Shown one piece after another: positions 26,236-34,981 of a stretch of 64,000 nucleotides of DNA. This DNA comes from CAG-791 sp002390025 (GTDB lineage: Bacteria > Bacillota > Clostridia > Lachnospirales > Lachnospiraceae): assembly GCA_946543465.1 (NCBI GenBank), contig CAMNLR010000149.1, forward strand, positions 31,838 through 95,837. The letters run 5' to 3'. The notes under the pieces are model-generated. The model was not told the DNA's origin. It did not search any database and saw nothing but the letters and a program-made list of their open reading frames with translations. Positions within the stretch are counted from its first letter, which is position 1. Every line of letters starts with the position of its first letter. The position numbers and the translations under genes were made by a program.

Positions 26236-27345
26236 ATGACTGATTATGCGGAAAAAATCGTAAATACAGAGAAATCTGCAGACGGAGCCGGCAGCAGTGT
26301 CAGCGCGCCGGCAATCAGTATCATTGTGCCGGTCTACAAGGTGCCGGAACAATATCTGCGCAAATGCATCGAGAGCTGCATGTCTCAGACGCTGGACGAC
26401 ATCGAGATCCTGCTGGTGGACGACGGATCACCTGACCAGTGCGGAGAGATCTGCGACCAATATGCGCAGAGGGATCCCAGGATCCGTGTGCTCCACAAGG
26501 AGAACGGGGGGCTCTGCAGTGCCCGGAACGCCGGTTTTGCCGCCGCCCGCGGCGAGTGGATCATGTTTGTAGACGGAGATGACTGGATCGACGCCGACAT
26601 GTGCGAGCAGATGCTGGAGCCGGGCACCAGGGAGCAGGTCGACCTGGTCATGTGCGGGATCACCCGGGAATATGAGCATTCCTCTCAGGATTACAAATTC
26701 TATCTGCGCGACTATACGACGAGCGGAAAGGTCTACCGGGGCAGAGAATGCAGGTGGCTGCAGCAGCAGCTCCTGGTCTACAACTGCAATATCGCGGTCG
26801 CATATTCCAAGATCATCCGCCGCAGCCTCCTTGAAGAACACGGCATTGTACACGATGAGCTGCTGCGCCAGGGTGCAGAGGGGCTGGAGTTCAATATCCG
26901 CCTGTTCGAGCAGATTCAGAGCGCCCTCTTTATCAACAGGCCTTTTTACCACTATCTCTATAACGAAAACTCTATTTCCTCCTCTCACAGCGAGGAGAAC
27001 CATCGCTTTGTCATCCGCTGTTTTGAAAAGATCCGTGACCTGATCGAGACCAGCAGCAACCGGGACAGACTTCTGCCCTGGTTCGACAACCGTCTGCTCT
27101 ACGTGATCATCACGACTGCCATCAGCGGATATTTCAATCCTGACAATCCGGCTCCTTTTTCCGAGAAGAAAAAGGGGTATCAGCAATATCTGCAGCAGCC
27201 CATTGTACAGCAGGCCCTGCAGACCGACAACCTGCGCGGCCTCTCCAGACAGAGGCGGGTCGTGCTGTTTCTGATCAGGCACAGACAGTTCCGGGCCCTG
27301 GATGCCATGGGGCGTGCCAGAAAATTCCAGAAAGAGCATCTGTGA
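26236..27345 (+). CDS. Glycosyltransferase family 2
   Basis: 369 residues. GT-A fold from about 30: ISIIVPVYKVPEQYLRKCIE, LLVDDGSPDQCGEICDQYA, GLCSARNAGFAAARGEW and the metal-binding FVDGDDWID (DxD). Start ATG 26236 follows AAAGGA. The first 28 residues are a variable leader. It adds a sugar during repeat unit assembly. The gap 27346-27463 after it has nothing recognisable. Confidence 0.92.
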   Translation: MTDYAEKIVNTEKSADGAGSSVSAPAISIIVPVYKVPEQYLRKCIESCMSQTLDDIEILLVDDGSPDQCGEICDQYAQRDPRIRVLHKENGGLCSARNAGFAAARGEWIMFVDGDDWIDADMCEQMLEPGTREQVDLVMCGITREYEHSSQDYKFYLRDYTTSGKVYRGRECRWLQQQLLVYNCNIAVAYSKIIRRSLLEEHGIVHDELLRQGAEGLEFNIRLFEQIQSALFINRPFYHYLYNENSISSSHSEENHRFVIRCFEKIRDLIETSSNRDRLLPWFDNRLLYVIITTAISGYFNPDNPAPFSEKKKGYQQYLQQPIVQQALQTDNLRGLSRQRRVVLFLIRHRQFRALDAMGRARKFQKEHL

Positions 27346-27463
27346 CCACAGGCGGAAGCGGCCGCAGGCACGGCTGCTGAAGGCCTCTGCATGCGGGGCT
27401 GCACAACAAAGATGTGCAATCATTTCAAATTGACTGACTGTAAGTAGAAACAGAGGTAGAGGA

Positions 27464-28924
27464 ATGGGAAAGTTTCTGCAAAAATACCGGAATATGTCTG
27501 TCCAGGTGAGAGCTTCCTTCTGGTTTCTGATCTGTTCTTTTTTGCAGAAGGGCATTTCTTCCATCACAACACCGATCTTCACAAGACTTCTGACGACAGA
27601 GGAATACGGGCAGTACGGCGCTTTTAACTCCTGGCTGGGGATTATCACTATTTTTGTCACCCTGAATCTTTTCTATGGTGTGTATACACAGGGACTGGTC
27701 AAATATGAGGAGCAGCGGGCCGTCTATTCGTCCAGCCTGCAGGGACTGACCCTGACCCTGTGTCTGGTCTGGACGGCAGTCTATCTGGTGAAGAGAGACT
27801 TCTGGAACAGCCTGTTTTCACTGACCACTGTTCAGGTACTGGCCATGCTGGTCATGATCTGGGCGACTGCTGCCTTTAATTTCTGGGCGGCGGAGCAGCG
27901 CGTGATGTACAGCTACAGGAGACTTGTGGCACTGACCCTGCTTGTGTCTGTGGCCAAGCCGGCTGTGGGGATTTTTTTCGTGATCCATGCACAGGACAAG
28001 GTGACAGCCAGGATCCTGGGACTTGCTCTTGTGGAACTTGTGGGCTACACGGGGCTTTTCGTAATCCAGATGGTGCGGGGAGGTGTCTTTTATTCCGGAA
28101 AATTCTGGCGGTATGCGCTGCTGTTCAATCTGCCTCTTGTGCCGCATTATTTGTCGCAGACGGTGCTGTCCAGTGTCGACAGGATTATGATCCGTGACAT
28201 GGTCGGCAAAAGCGAGGCGGGTATCTATAATCTGGCGTATCAGATTTCTCTTCTCATGACACTTTTCAACACGGCGCTCTCTCAGACCCTGAGTCCGTGG
28301 ATCTATCAGAAGATCAAAGCGGGAAGGGCAAAGGACGTTTCACAGGTCTCCTTTATGGCGATGGGATTGATTGCCGGCGCAAATCTTCTTCTGATGCTGC
28401 TTGCGCCGGAGGCAGTGGCTGTTTTCGCACCGAAGGCTTATTACAATGCCATCTATGTCATTCCTCCGGTCTCCATGAGCGTGTTTTTCATGTTCAGCTA
28501 TGACCTTTTCGCCAAATTTGAATTCTACTTTGAGAAGAGGTCTTTCATTATGGTGGCCAGTGTTACGGGCGCTCTTCTGAATCTGGTCACAAACTATATT
28601 TTCATTCAGATATACAGTTATTACGCAGCGGGTTATACGACCCTGTTCTGCTACCTGGTCTATGCTGCAGGACATTACCTGATGATGAACCGGGTCTGCG
28701 ACCGCTTTCTCGGCGGAATCCGCCCCTTTCCGGCCGCACAATACTGGGGGCTGTCAATTGCATTCATGTCTGCGGGATTTGTGCTGCTCTTCACTTATCA
28801 GTCGAGGATCATGCGATACGGCCTGCTGTTTCTTCTGATGGTCCTGGCACTGATCTTCCGCAGGCGTCTGAAGGCAATCGCAAAGAGTCTGGTCAATGTC
28901 CGCAAGGAAGGTAAAAAGAAGTAA
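27464..28924 (+). CDS. Polysaccharide flippase (Wzx, MOP superfamily)
   Basis: 486 residues with about fourteen membrane helices. The start is typical of Wzx/RfbX: SFLQKGISSITTPIFTRLLTTEEYGQY. SSVDRIMIRDMVGKSEAGIYNLAYQIS is the conserved segment in the middle. It moves lipid-linked repeat units to the outer face. Start ATG 27464 behind AGAGGTAGAGGA. Basic C-terminus NVRKEGKKK. Confidence 0.92.
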   Translation: MGKFLQKYRNMSVQVRASFWFLICSFLQKGISSITTPIFTRLLTTEEYGQYGAFNSWLGIITIFVTLNLFYGVYTQGLVKYEEQRAVYSSSLQGLTLTLCLVWTAVYLVKRDFWNSLFSLTTVQVLAMLVMIWATAAFNFWAAEQRVMYSYRRLVALTLLVSVAKPAVGIFFVIHAQDKVTARILGLALVELVGYTGLFVIQMVRGGVFYSGKFWRYALLFNLPLVPHYLSQTVLSSVDRIMIRDMVGKSEAGIYNLAYQISLLMTLFNTALSQTLSPWIYQKIKAGRAKDVSQVSFMAMGLIAGANLLLMLLAPEAVAVFAPKAYYNAIYVIPPVSMSVFFMFSYDLFAKFEFYFEKRSFIMVASVTGALLNLVTNYIFIQIYSYYAAGYTTLFCYLVYAAGHYLMMNRVCDRFLGGIRPFPAAQYWGLSIAFMSAGFVLLFTYQSRIMRYGLLFLLMVLALIFRRRLKAIAKSLVNVRKEGKKK

Positions 28925-28950
28925 GGTGTTCATTTCACCGGGAGGATTAT

Positions 28951-29934
28951 ATGAAAAGTGCAGAGGATCTGATCTCGGTGATCATCCCTGTCTATAATGT
29001 CAAACCCTATCTGCGGATGTGCGCGGACAGCGTCTTCTCGCAGACATTCCGGAATCTGGAGATCATCTTTGTAGATGACGGATCAACTGACGGGAGCGGT
29101 GAGCTCTGTGATGAACTCGCAGCGGAAGACTCCAGAGTCCGTGTCATCCATCAGGCTAACGGAGGTCTCTCCGCTGCCCGCAACACCGGCATTGATGCGA
29201 GTACGGGGGCATACCTGTATTTCCTGGACAGTGATGATGCCATTTCTCCGGTCACAATCGTACATCTGTGGACGGCCTGTGTCCGCACAAAGGCGGATGT
29301 CGCCGTCGGGGATTTCATCCGCTTCAGCGAGGAAGCTGTTCCGGAAGAGAGAAGGAAATTTACCAGTGAGGCCTTCGGCACCGAGGAGGCGCTCCGGCGC
29401 ATGCTCATGAATGAGGGATTCGGACATCAGGCCTGGGGAAAGCTTTTCAGGCGCAGCCTCTGGGAGAATTACCGCTATACCAAAGGTCTCCTGTATGAGG
29501 ATTACGCCGTCATCTACGATGTCATGCTGGGGGCCAAGAAGGCCGCCGCCGTCACGGATGCCCTGTATTTCTACAGGATGCAGGCGGGTTCTATTATGCA
29601 CAGCCGGATCGGGGAGAGAAACCTGACCCTTCTGGATACGTCCGAGCGTGTGACAGAGATGATCTCCAAAGAATATCCCGCCCTGCGGGGTGCGGCAGTC
29701 CGTCTCCAGGTTGTGACTTACATGCGTTTCCTCTCGGACATGCTCGCGACGGATTATCACCTCTTCCCGGATGTCCAGAAACGGATCATCGATACGGTTC
29801 GAGGACTCAGGAAGGAATTTCTGCATGCGCCCGGCGTGCGCAGGATTGACAAGATGAAACTGCGTGCCCTGATGACAGGAAAAAGGATCTTCTATCTAAT
29901 GTACAGGGCTTCCGATGCCAGGAAAAAAGAATAG
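28951..29934 (+). CDS. Glycosyltransferase family 2
   Basis: 327 residues, start ATG 28951 behind GGGAGGA. Motifs: ISVIIPVYNVKPYLRMC, IIFVDDGSTDGSGELCDEL, GLSAARNTGIDASTGAYL and FLDSDDAI. The closest relatives by eye are EpsH/EpsJ-type enzymes. It sits directly before an EpsG-type polymerase gene and after the flippase gene. Confidence 0.92.
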   Translation: MKSAEDLISVIIPVYNVKPYLRMCADSVFSQTFRNLEIIFVDDGSTDGSGELCDELAAEDSRVRVIHQANGGLSAARNTGIDASTGAYLYFLDSDDAISPVTIVHLWTACVRTKADVAVGDFIRFSEEAVPEERRKFTSEAFGTEEALRRMLMNEGFGHQAWGKLFRRSLWENYRYTKGLLYEDYAVIYDVMLGAKKAAAVTDALYFYRMQAGSIMHSRIGERNLTLLDTSERVTEMISKEYPALRGAAVRLQVVTYMRFLSDMLATDYHLFPDVQKRIIDTVRGLRKEFLHAPGVRRIDKMKLRALMTGKRIFYLMYRASDARKKE

Positions 29935-29963
29935 TGATTCTATGAATCTTTCTGGAGGTATCA

Positions 29964-31208
29964 GTGGGCCAGTATTTTGCTGTTTTTTTTATATCCATAC
30001 TGATTTGCGCTGCGGGAGAGTGGGCGTGCAGAAGGAGCAGGACTGCAGGTACTTTCCTCTGCTGTCTGTCCGTCGCCTTTCCTGTGATTCTGGCGGGTGC
30101 AAGGGACTATTCTGTGGGGACAGACATTGCGACTTACGGAAACTATGTCTTCCGGGGTGCCTGTAATGCGCGCAGACTCCGCGCCTTTCTGCGCACCCAG
30201 TCGGAGATCGACCTTCTCTACAAAGGGCTGGCCTATGCGGTCTCCAGATTTACCAACAATCCCCACCTGTTTTATCTGGTGACAGCGCTCATCATCTGCG
30301 GGTTTACCATGGCGGGACTGTGGTACTACAGGCGCTGGTGCTCCATCACTCTGGGCTGGGCCTGCTTCCTCTTTCTGTTTTACGGAGACACGCTCAACAC
30401 CATGCGCCAGTGTCTGGCCCTGGCAATCATTTTCGCGGCTTTCCCCTTTTTTCTGGAAAAAAAGTATCTGCTCTTTGCGGTCTTTAACGCGGCAGCCATC
30501 CTGTTTCACGCGACAGGCCTCATCGCCCTGACGCTGCCGGTATTGTACCTGGTAATGAAAAAGATGCCGCCCCGCTGGCTGCAGTTCTTCCTCATCATCG
30601 CATGCATGGGTGTGATCCTCTTTTACAGTCCCCTCCTGCGCATCGTATTGAACATGAACCTTCTGCCTGCCAAGTTCGCCAGGTACATGGCAAAGGGTGT
30701 CGCTGTGGCGCTCAATCCGACCATCCTGCGCCTGCCCTTCCTGATTCCTGTCATTCTTTATTACGACCGCTTCTGCGGATTTGAGGACATCACGGGAGAC
30801 GGAGTGCTGGCGGGATCAGCGCAGGTCACTGATCCGGAGCCTGCGGCAGAAGATCCGGAGACAGGGGGAAAAGGGACATTCTGGGAGGACAGATCCGGGA
30901 CACAGGTCCTGGGCATGTTCGTCGTGATCATGCTGCTCTTGGAAATCTGCACAGTGCAGCTTCGCAGCGTGCGCCCGGCCCTGTACAGGATCAGCTACTA
31001 CTTCGGCTACTACAGGTTCATAGCCTATTCCCGCCTTGTCCGCATCCTGCGCAGAGACAACCGCGCCATTGTCGCCCTTGCCCTGCTCGTCTATCTGGCG
31101 GCTCTGTGGTATTACCAGAATGTCATTCAGGGCAACAACGAGATTTATCCCTATGTCTATGCGCCGGACTGGTTTCACAGGATTATCTATGTCATGCCTG
31201 CGGAATGA
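29964..31208 (+). CDS. EpsG-family polysaccharide polymerase
   Basis: 414 residues from GTG 29964 with GGAGG 5 bp upstream. About ten membrane helices. The EpsG motif is visible: FPVILAGARDYSVGTDIATYGNYVF and DLLYKGLAYAVSRFTNNPHLFY, then YGDTLNTMRQCLALAIIFAA. It includes a hydrophilic, Pro/Glu-rich loop (about 275-310: TDPEPAAEDPETGGKG). Expected to polymerise repeat units made by this cluster. Last gene of the cluster. Confidence 0.88.
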   Translation: MGQYFAVFFISILICAAGEWACRRSRTAGTFLCCLSVAFPVILAGARDYSVGTDIATYGNYVFRGACNARRLRAFLRTQSEIDLLYKGLAYAVSRFTNNPHLFYLVTALIICGFTMAGLWYYRRWCSITLGWACFLFLFYGDTLNTMRQCLALAIIFAAFPFFLEKKYLLFAVFNAAAILFHATGLIALTLPVLYLVMKKMPPRWLQFFLIIACMGVILFYSPLLRIVLNMNLLPAKFARYMAKGVAVALNPTILRLPFLIPVILYYDRFCGFEDITGDGVLAGSAQVTDPEPAAEDPETGGKGTFWEDRSGTQVLGMFVVIMLLLEICTVQLRSVRPALYRISYYFGYYRFIAYSRLVRILRRDNRAIVALALLVYLAALWYYQNVIQGNNEIYPYVYAPDWFHRIIYVMPAE

Positions 31209-31333
31209 CAAAAGCCGCACAGACTTCCCGCACCGGGAAACTGCCGCACAGGCGGCCCCTGAACCGGTATCTGCTTTTGGCCCCGCGCCGGATCCTGCCA
31301 GTGATCCCCTCCGCGGGAGTGCAGAAGTGAATA

Positions 31334-31503
31334 CATAAATCGTTACTGTACCCGCCCCCTCGAAGGGCGTGTACATGTAACGCTGCGCGCGGCGATTCCA
31401 ATACGCTTTGCGTGCGCCGCGCGCCGTTACACTCGGGATTTGCGCGAAAAAGCCGCGCAAAACACCTCGAATTTCAGGTTTGTTTGTACTGTAACCATAA
31501 ATC
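31334..31503. mobile_element. MITE-like element, 154 bp, with 8-bp target duplication
   Basis: The element spans 31342-31495. Its ends GTTACTGTAC and GTACTGTAAC are inverted repeats with one mismatch, and CATAAATC flanks it on both sides (31334-31341, 31496-31503). Inside are three hairpins: CGCCC/GGGCG (31353-31369), a long one with TGTAACG plus GCGCGCGGCG pairing with CGCCGCGCGC plus CGTTACA (31376-31431), and TTGCGCG/CGCGCAA (31440-31460). It has no reading frame. It lies in the gap between the polysaccharide cluster and malQ, 24 bp upstream of the malQ start. Confidence 0.65.
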
Positions 31504-31527
31504 AAACGAAAGGACTATGTAACAAAT

Positions 31528-33072
31528 ATGAAAAGAGAAAGCGGAATTCTGTATCCCGTATCATCCCTTCCCTCTCGCTTCGGAATCGGAAGCTTTTCCA
31601 GAGAGGCCTATGAATTCATCGATTTCCTCAAGGAAGCCGGCCAGTCCTACTGGCAGGTCCTGCCCCTCTGCCAGACCGGTTTTGGCGATTCGCCTTATCA
31701 GTCTGTCTCCTCCTTTGCAGGAAATCCCTACTTCATCGATCTGGAAAAGCTGATCGAAGAGGGACTTCTCACCTGGGATGAAGTGAACAGTTTTGATTTC
31801 GGCAGTGATCCCGAAAAAGTCGACTACGGTGCGCTCTACAATAACCGCTACAGCGCCCTGAAGATCGCTTTTGAGCGCTTCCGCTCTCTTGAGAATTCAG
31901 AAAGCCACAGCAAATATCACGCAGAGTATCAGGAATATCTGGAGAGAGAGCATTACTGGCTCTTTGACTATGCCCTGTATATGGCTCTGAAGAAAAAATA
32001 TGAGGGTAAATCCTGGACAGACTGGGACAAGGGCGAGCGCCTGCGCCAGAAGAGAGCCCTGACCCTCGCGGCAAAGGAACTCTCCGATGATATCGATTTC
32101 TACCGCTTCCTGCAGTTCCAGTTTGACCGCCAGTGGAAAAAGCTCCACGCATATGCGGCGGAGCAGGGTATCAAGATCATCGGCGACATCCCCTTCTATG
32201 TTGCCATGGACAGCGCGGCGACCTGGGCGCATGCGGATATCTTCCGTTTCGACAAGGATCTGGTTCCCACTGTCGTGGCGGGATGCCCTCCGGATGCTTT
32301 CTCCCTGACCGGTCAGCTCTGGGGCAACCCTGTCTATGACTGGAAAAAACTCAAAAAGAACGGCTATGACTGGTGGATCCAGCGCTTTGCCCGCAACTTC
32401 GAGTTCTACGATGTGGTCCGACTCGACCACTTCAACGGATTTGCAGAGTACTACGAGGTGCCTTACGGCGACGAGACCGCCGAGCACGGCACAGTCGTCA
32501 ATGGACCCGGCAGCGATTTCTTCAATGCTGTGAAGAAAAAACTCGGTGATGTCGCGATCATCGCAGAGGACCTGGGCAATATCACCCCCGCTACAGAAGC
32601 GCTTCTGGCAGAAACCGGCTATCCGGGCATGAAGGTGCTCCAGTTTGCCTTTGACCCCAGTGAGTCCAGCTACTATCTGTCCTACAATCACGTGAAGAAC
32701 GCGGTTGTCTACACAGGCACTCACGACAACACCACCACCCGCGCATGGATCGAGCAGTGCAGCGACCACGACCGCGATTTCGCCCGCCGCTTTATCCACT
32801 CCGAGTACACCGATTACGGCGCATTCACCTGGGACTTCATCCGGGAAGCCTTCCGCAGCGTCTGCGACCTGTGCATCGTTCCTATCCAGGACTTCCTGGT
32901 CAAGGGTGAGGAAGCCCGCCTGAACACCCCCGGAACCGCCCAGGGCAACTGGCAGTGGCGCGTCGTTCCCAACCTGCTGTCCCACGACCTGGCCCGCAGC
33001 ATCTATGATCTGACAAAGACCTACGGACGCCTGCCCAAGGCAGACAAGGAAACCGCGGATCAGAAAAAATAA
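31528..33072 (+). CDS. malQ: 4-alpha-glucanotransferase (amylomaltase, GH77)
   Basis: 514 residues, full length for the family. N-terminus RESGILYPVSSLPSRFGIGSF; DSPYQSVSSFAGNPYFIDLE; catalytic region with nucleophile Asp in DVVRLDHFNGF (about 299), acid/base Glu in IIAEDLGNITP (about 346) and Asp in YTGTHDNTT (about 400). It transfers alpha-1,4-glucan segments during maltodextrin or glycogen use. No other maltose genes are in the window. The MITE-like element sits immediately upstream and may have changed its promoter. Confidence 0.95.
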   Translation: MKRESGILYPVSSLPSRFGIGSFSREAYEFIDFLKEAGQSYWQVLPLCQTGFGDSPYQSVSSFAGNPYFIDLEKLIEEGLLTWDEVNSFDFGSDPEKVDYGALYNNRYSALKIAFERFRSLENSESHSKYHAEYQEYLEREHYWLFDYALYMALKKKYEGKSWTDWDKGERLRQKRALTLAAKELSDDIDFYRFLQFQFDRQWKKLHAYAAEQGIKIIGDIPFYVAMDSAATWAHADIFRFDKDLVPTVVAGCPPDAFSLTGQLWGNPVYDWKKLKKNGYDWWIQRFARNFEFYDVVRLDHFNGFAEYYEVPYGDETAEHGTVVNGPGSDFFNAVKKKLGDVAIIAEDLGNITPATEALLAETGYPGMKVLQFAFDPSESSYYLSYNHVKNAVVYTGTHDNTTTRAWIEQCSDHDRDFARRFIHSEYTDYGAFTWDFIREAFRSVCDLCIVPIQDFLVKGEEARLNTPGTAQGNWQWRVVPNLLSHDLARSIYDLTKTYGRLPKADKETADQKK

Positions 33073-33173
33073 GGAAAAACTGCAGCTGCATTCAGTCAGG
33101 CACAGGCAGGCATATGATCCGCAGACAGATTTTTATGGATTCTGCATGAATAACTGAATAAAAATACTTCATG

Positions 33174-33221
33174 AAAAAAAGTACCCGGCGGCTGCAGAAG
33201 CAGCCGTCAGGTACTTTTTGT
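33174..33221. terminator. Bidirectional terminator between malQ and licD
   Basis: AAAAAGTACC (33176-33185) and GGTACTTTTT (33210-33219) enclose CGGCTGC/GCAGCCG; it serves malQ on the plus strand and the tagD-licD pair on the minus strand. Confidence 0.85.
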
Positions 33222-33224
33222 TTT

Positions 33225-34049
33225 TTAATTCAGTTCTTCGTCCGGTCCGGTCAGGTCGAAGCTGAGGCGGACGGGATCATGAGTGACCCTTTTTTCGACA
33301 GGAGGGAGTTCCATATAGTTTTTTCCGTAGATGTGTTCCAGGATATACAGGTAATCACAGGGAGCATCATATTCCCGGTCCTCAAATTTCAGGCGGACAG
33401 GTTTGCCGAAATATTTTTTGGCGATCGTCTGCTTGCGGATGTTGTATTTGCTTCCCAGATTGATATAGTAGCCTGCATTGTCATTTTTGTTGAGCGTGGC
33501 GATCCCGTGCCGGATCCGCCACAGTCCCTTCCTGGTGAAGAGCGCGGCCGGGATCCTGGCCGCTTTGGGAAGGTCGGGGCGCAGTCCGCATTTGAGGAAA
33601 TAGAGGACCGTGAATTTTTCCACCAAAAACTTCTGTGCCTGCTGGATGCCCTTTTCCTTTTTGGCATTGTCGAGAGGGAAGATGTCGACGAAGATGCCCA
33701 TGTCGGTCTGATCCTGAAGAGAATCCAGATATCCCTCCACGAACACCGTGTTCTTGGCTCGCACCTTGGCAAAGTTGTTGGTGAGGAAATTGCAGTTGTA
33801 CCGGCTCTGGCAGTAGAAGCGCGGAGAGATCTTGTCATTGCAGATTTTGAGGAATTTCTCATAATCCGTCCGCGGCATGACAATATCCAGATCGTCATCC
33901 CAGGGGATGAAGCCTCCGTGACGCACAGCACCCAACAGGGTTCCGGCCGTAATGTAATAGCGGAGATTATTCTCATGACAGACACGGTCGATCTCGTCAA
34001 GTATTTCCAGTTCAAAACGGTGAAGTTTGTCCAGTGTTTCCTTTTTCAA
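33225..34049 (-). CDS. LicD-family phosphotransferase
   Basis: 274 residues from a TTG start at 34049 with AGGAGG 6 bp upstream. The LicD motif is clear: YYITAGTLLGAVRHGGFIPWDDDLDIVMPR (about 31-60), a nucleotidyltransferase-like fold with the acidic residues in DDDLDI, then DIFPLDN. LicD proteins move phosphocholine or other phospho-alcohols (glycerol or ribitol phosphate) onto surface glycans. With the upstream tagD gene, the donor could be CDP-glycerol, though family members with CDP-choline are better known. Second gene of a two-gene operon; 57 bp separate them. Confidence 0.9.
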   Translation of the reverse strand: MKKETLDKLHRFELEILDEIDRVCHENNLRYYITAGTLLGAVRHGGFIPWDDDLDIVMPRTDYEKFLKICNDKISPRFYCQSRYNCNFLTNNFAKVRAKNTVFVEGYLDSLQDQTDMGIFVDIFPLDNAKKEKGIQQAQKFLVEKFTVLYFLKCGLRPDLPKAARIPAALFTRKGLWRIRHGIATLNKNDNAGYYINLGSKYNIRKQTIAKKYFGKPVRLKFEDREYDAPCDYLYILEHIYGKNYMELPPVEKRVTHDPVRLSFDLTGPDEELN

Positions 34050-34106
34050 ATCAACCTCCTGTACTGCATGAAAAAGCAGAGAAACCCTTCCATGGCCTTT
34101 TGCCGG

Positions 34107-34553
34107 TTATTCGTCTTCCGATTCTTCCTTGAGTGTGTAGAGTACTTCGGACAGAAGCGTCGAGGACACGCCTTCTGTGTGAGGCAGGAATACGACATCG
34201 ACGCCGACCTTCGAGAACTGCTCGATCATATTGTTGTACATGTCGGAGCCCTTCCAGTCCGACCCGTGAAAGAGAGCGTCGAAATGGTATTGTTTCCACG
34301 CCTCCATTTTGTCCATGGAAACCTGCGGGACAGCCTGGTCCACGCAGCGAAGCTCCCGGACGATCGCGATCCTCTCCTCAAAAGGGATGATCGGAGCCCT
34401 GTGCTTGTAGCTCTCGACAACTTCATCCGTGCTGACGCCGACGATCAGATAGTCGCAGCGCTCCTTGGCTTTTTTCAGAATATTCAAATGCCCGATGTGG
34501 AACATGTCATATACACCGGTCGTATATCCAACTTTATATTTCTTTTCGCTCAT
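34107..34553 (-). CDS. tagD: Glycerol-3-phosphate cytidylyltransferase (TagD/GCT type)
   Basis: 148 residues. Cytidylyltransferase fold: VGYTTGVYDMFHIGHLNIL with the HxGH motif (19-22), FHGSDWKGSDMY, and TEGVSSTLL in place of RTEGISTT. It makes CDP-glycerol from CTP and glycerol 3-phosphate for teichoic acid-like polymers. It lies upstream of the LicD gene in the same direction, suggesting surface polymer decoration. RBS AAGGAG before ATG 34553. Confidence 0.87.
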   Translation of the reverse strand: MSEKKYKVGYTTGVYDMFHIGHLNILKKAKERCDYLIVGVSTDEVVESYKHRAPIIPFEERIAIVRELRCVDQAVPQVSMDKMEAWKQYHFDALFHGSDWKGSDMYNNMIEQFSKVGVDVVFLPHTEGVSSTLLSEVLYTLKEESEDE

Positions 34554-34981
34554 TCATAAACTCCTTCGGGTAATTGAAAGCATAGCTGCCTTTCCGGACA
34601 GGTGACCGGAAACGCATGAATAGAATGCCTGTATTTCTCTGAATTATAACCCAGGGTGCGGATGCTTTTCAATAGAGAAACGCGTCCTCTTCCGGATCAG
34701 ACAGGGGGGACGGAGAGTAGGCCGGGCAGATTTCACTTGTATAAACACATGCGATTGCACAATGTTTTGTTCAATGCTGTCGAACTGTATATGAAAAGTT
34801 CATAAAAAAAGTGTTTGTCAAGAAGATTTTCATGGATTTTTTTAAAATCCCTGTTTATAATGAGGGGTGGCAAATTTTAAGTTAAAAGGAGCATAACTGT
34901 GCTGACCGGGCCGGAAGAACAAGTCCCGGTTACCGCAGGCTATGATTGGCGGAAGTGTGTTGCCGCCAGAGAGGAGATTAA
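34554..34981. promoter_or_regulatory. Divergent promoter region of tagD-licD and carB
   Basis: 428 bp without a gene. TATAAT at 34856-34861 is the best -10 for carB; the -35 is weak (T-rich). The carB leader of about 120 nt holds CCGGG/CCCGG (34908-34932) and GGCGG/CCGCC (34948-34969), the second just ahead of the binding site GAGGAG. No PyrR-binding or uridine-type motif is recognised. Confidence 0.4.

Noticed and set aside
33171..34559. Plus-strand open frame over licD and tagD
   Set aside because: Both minus-strand genes have family motifs and binding sites; the plus-strand frame also runs through their intergenic terminator.
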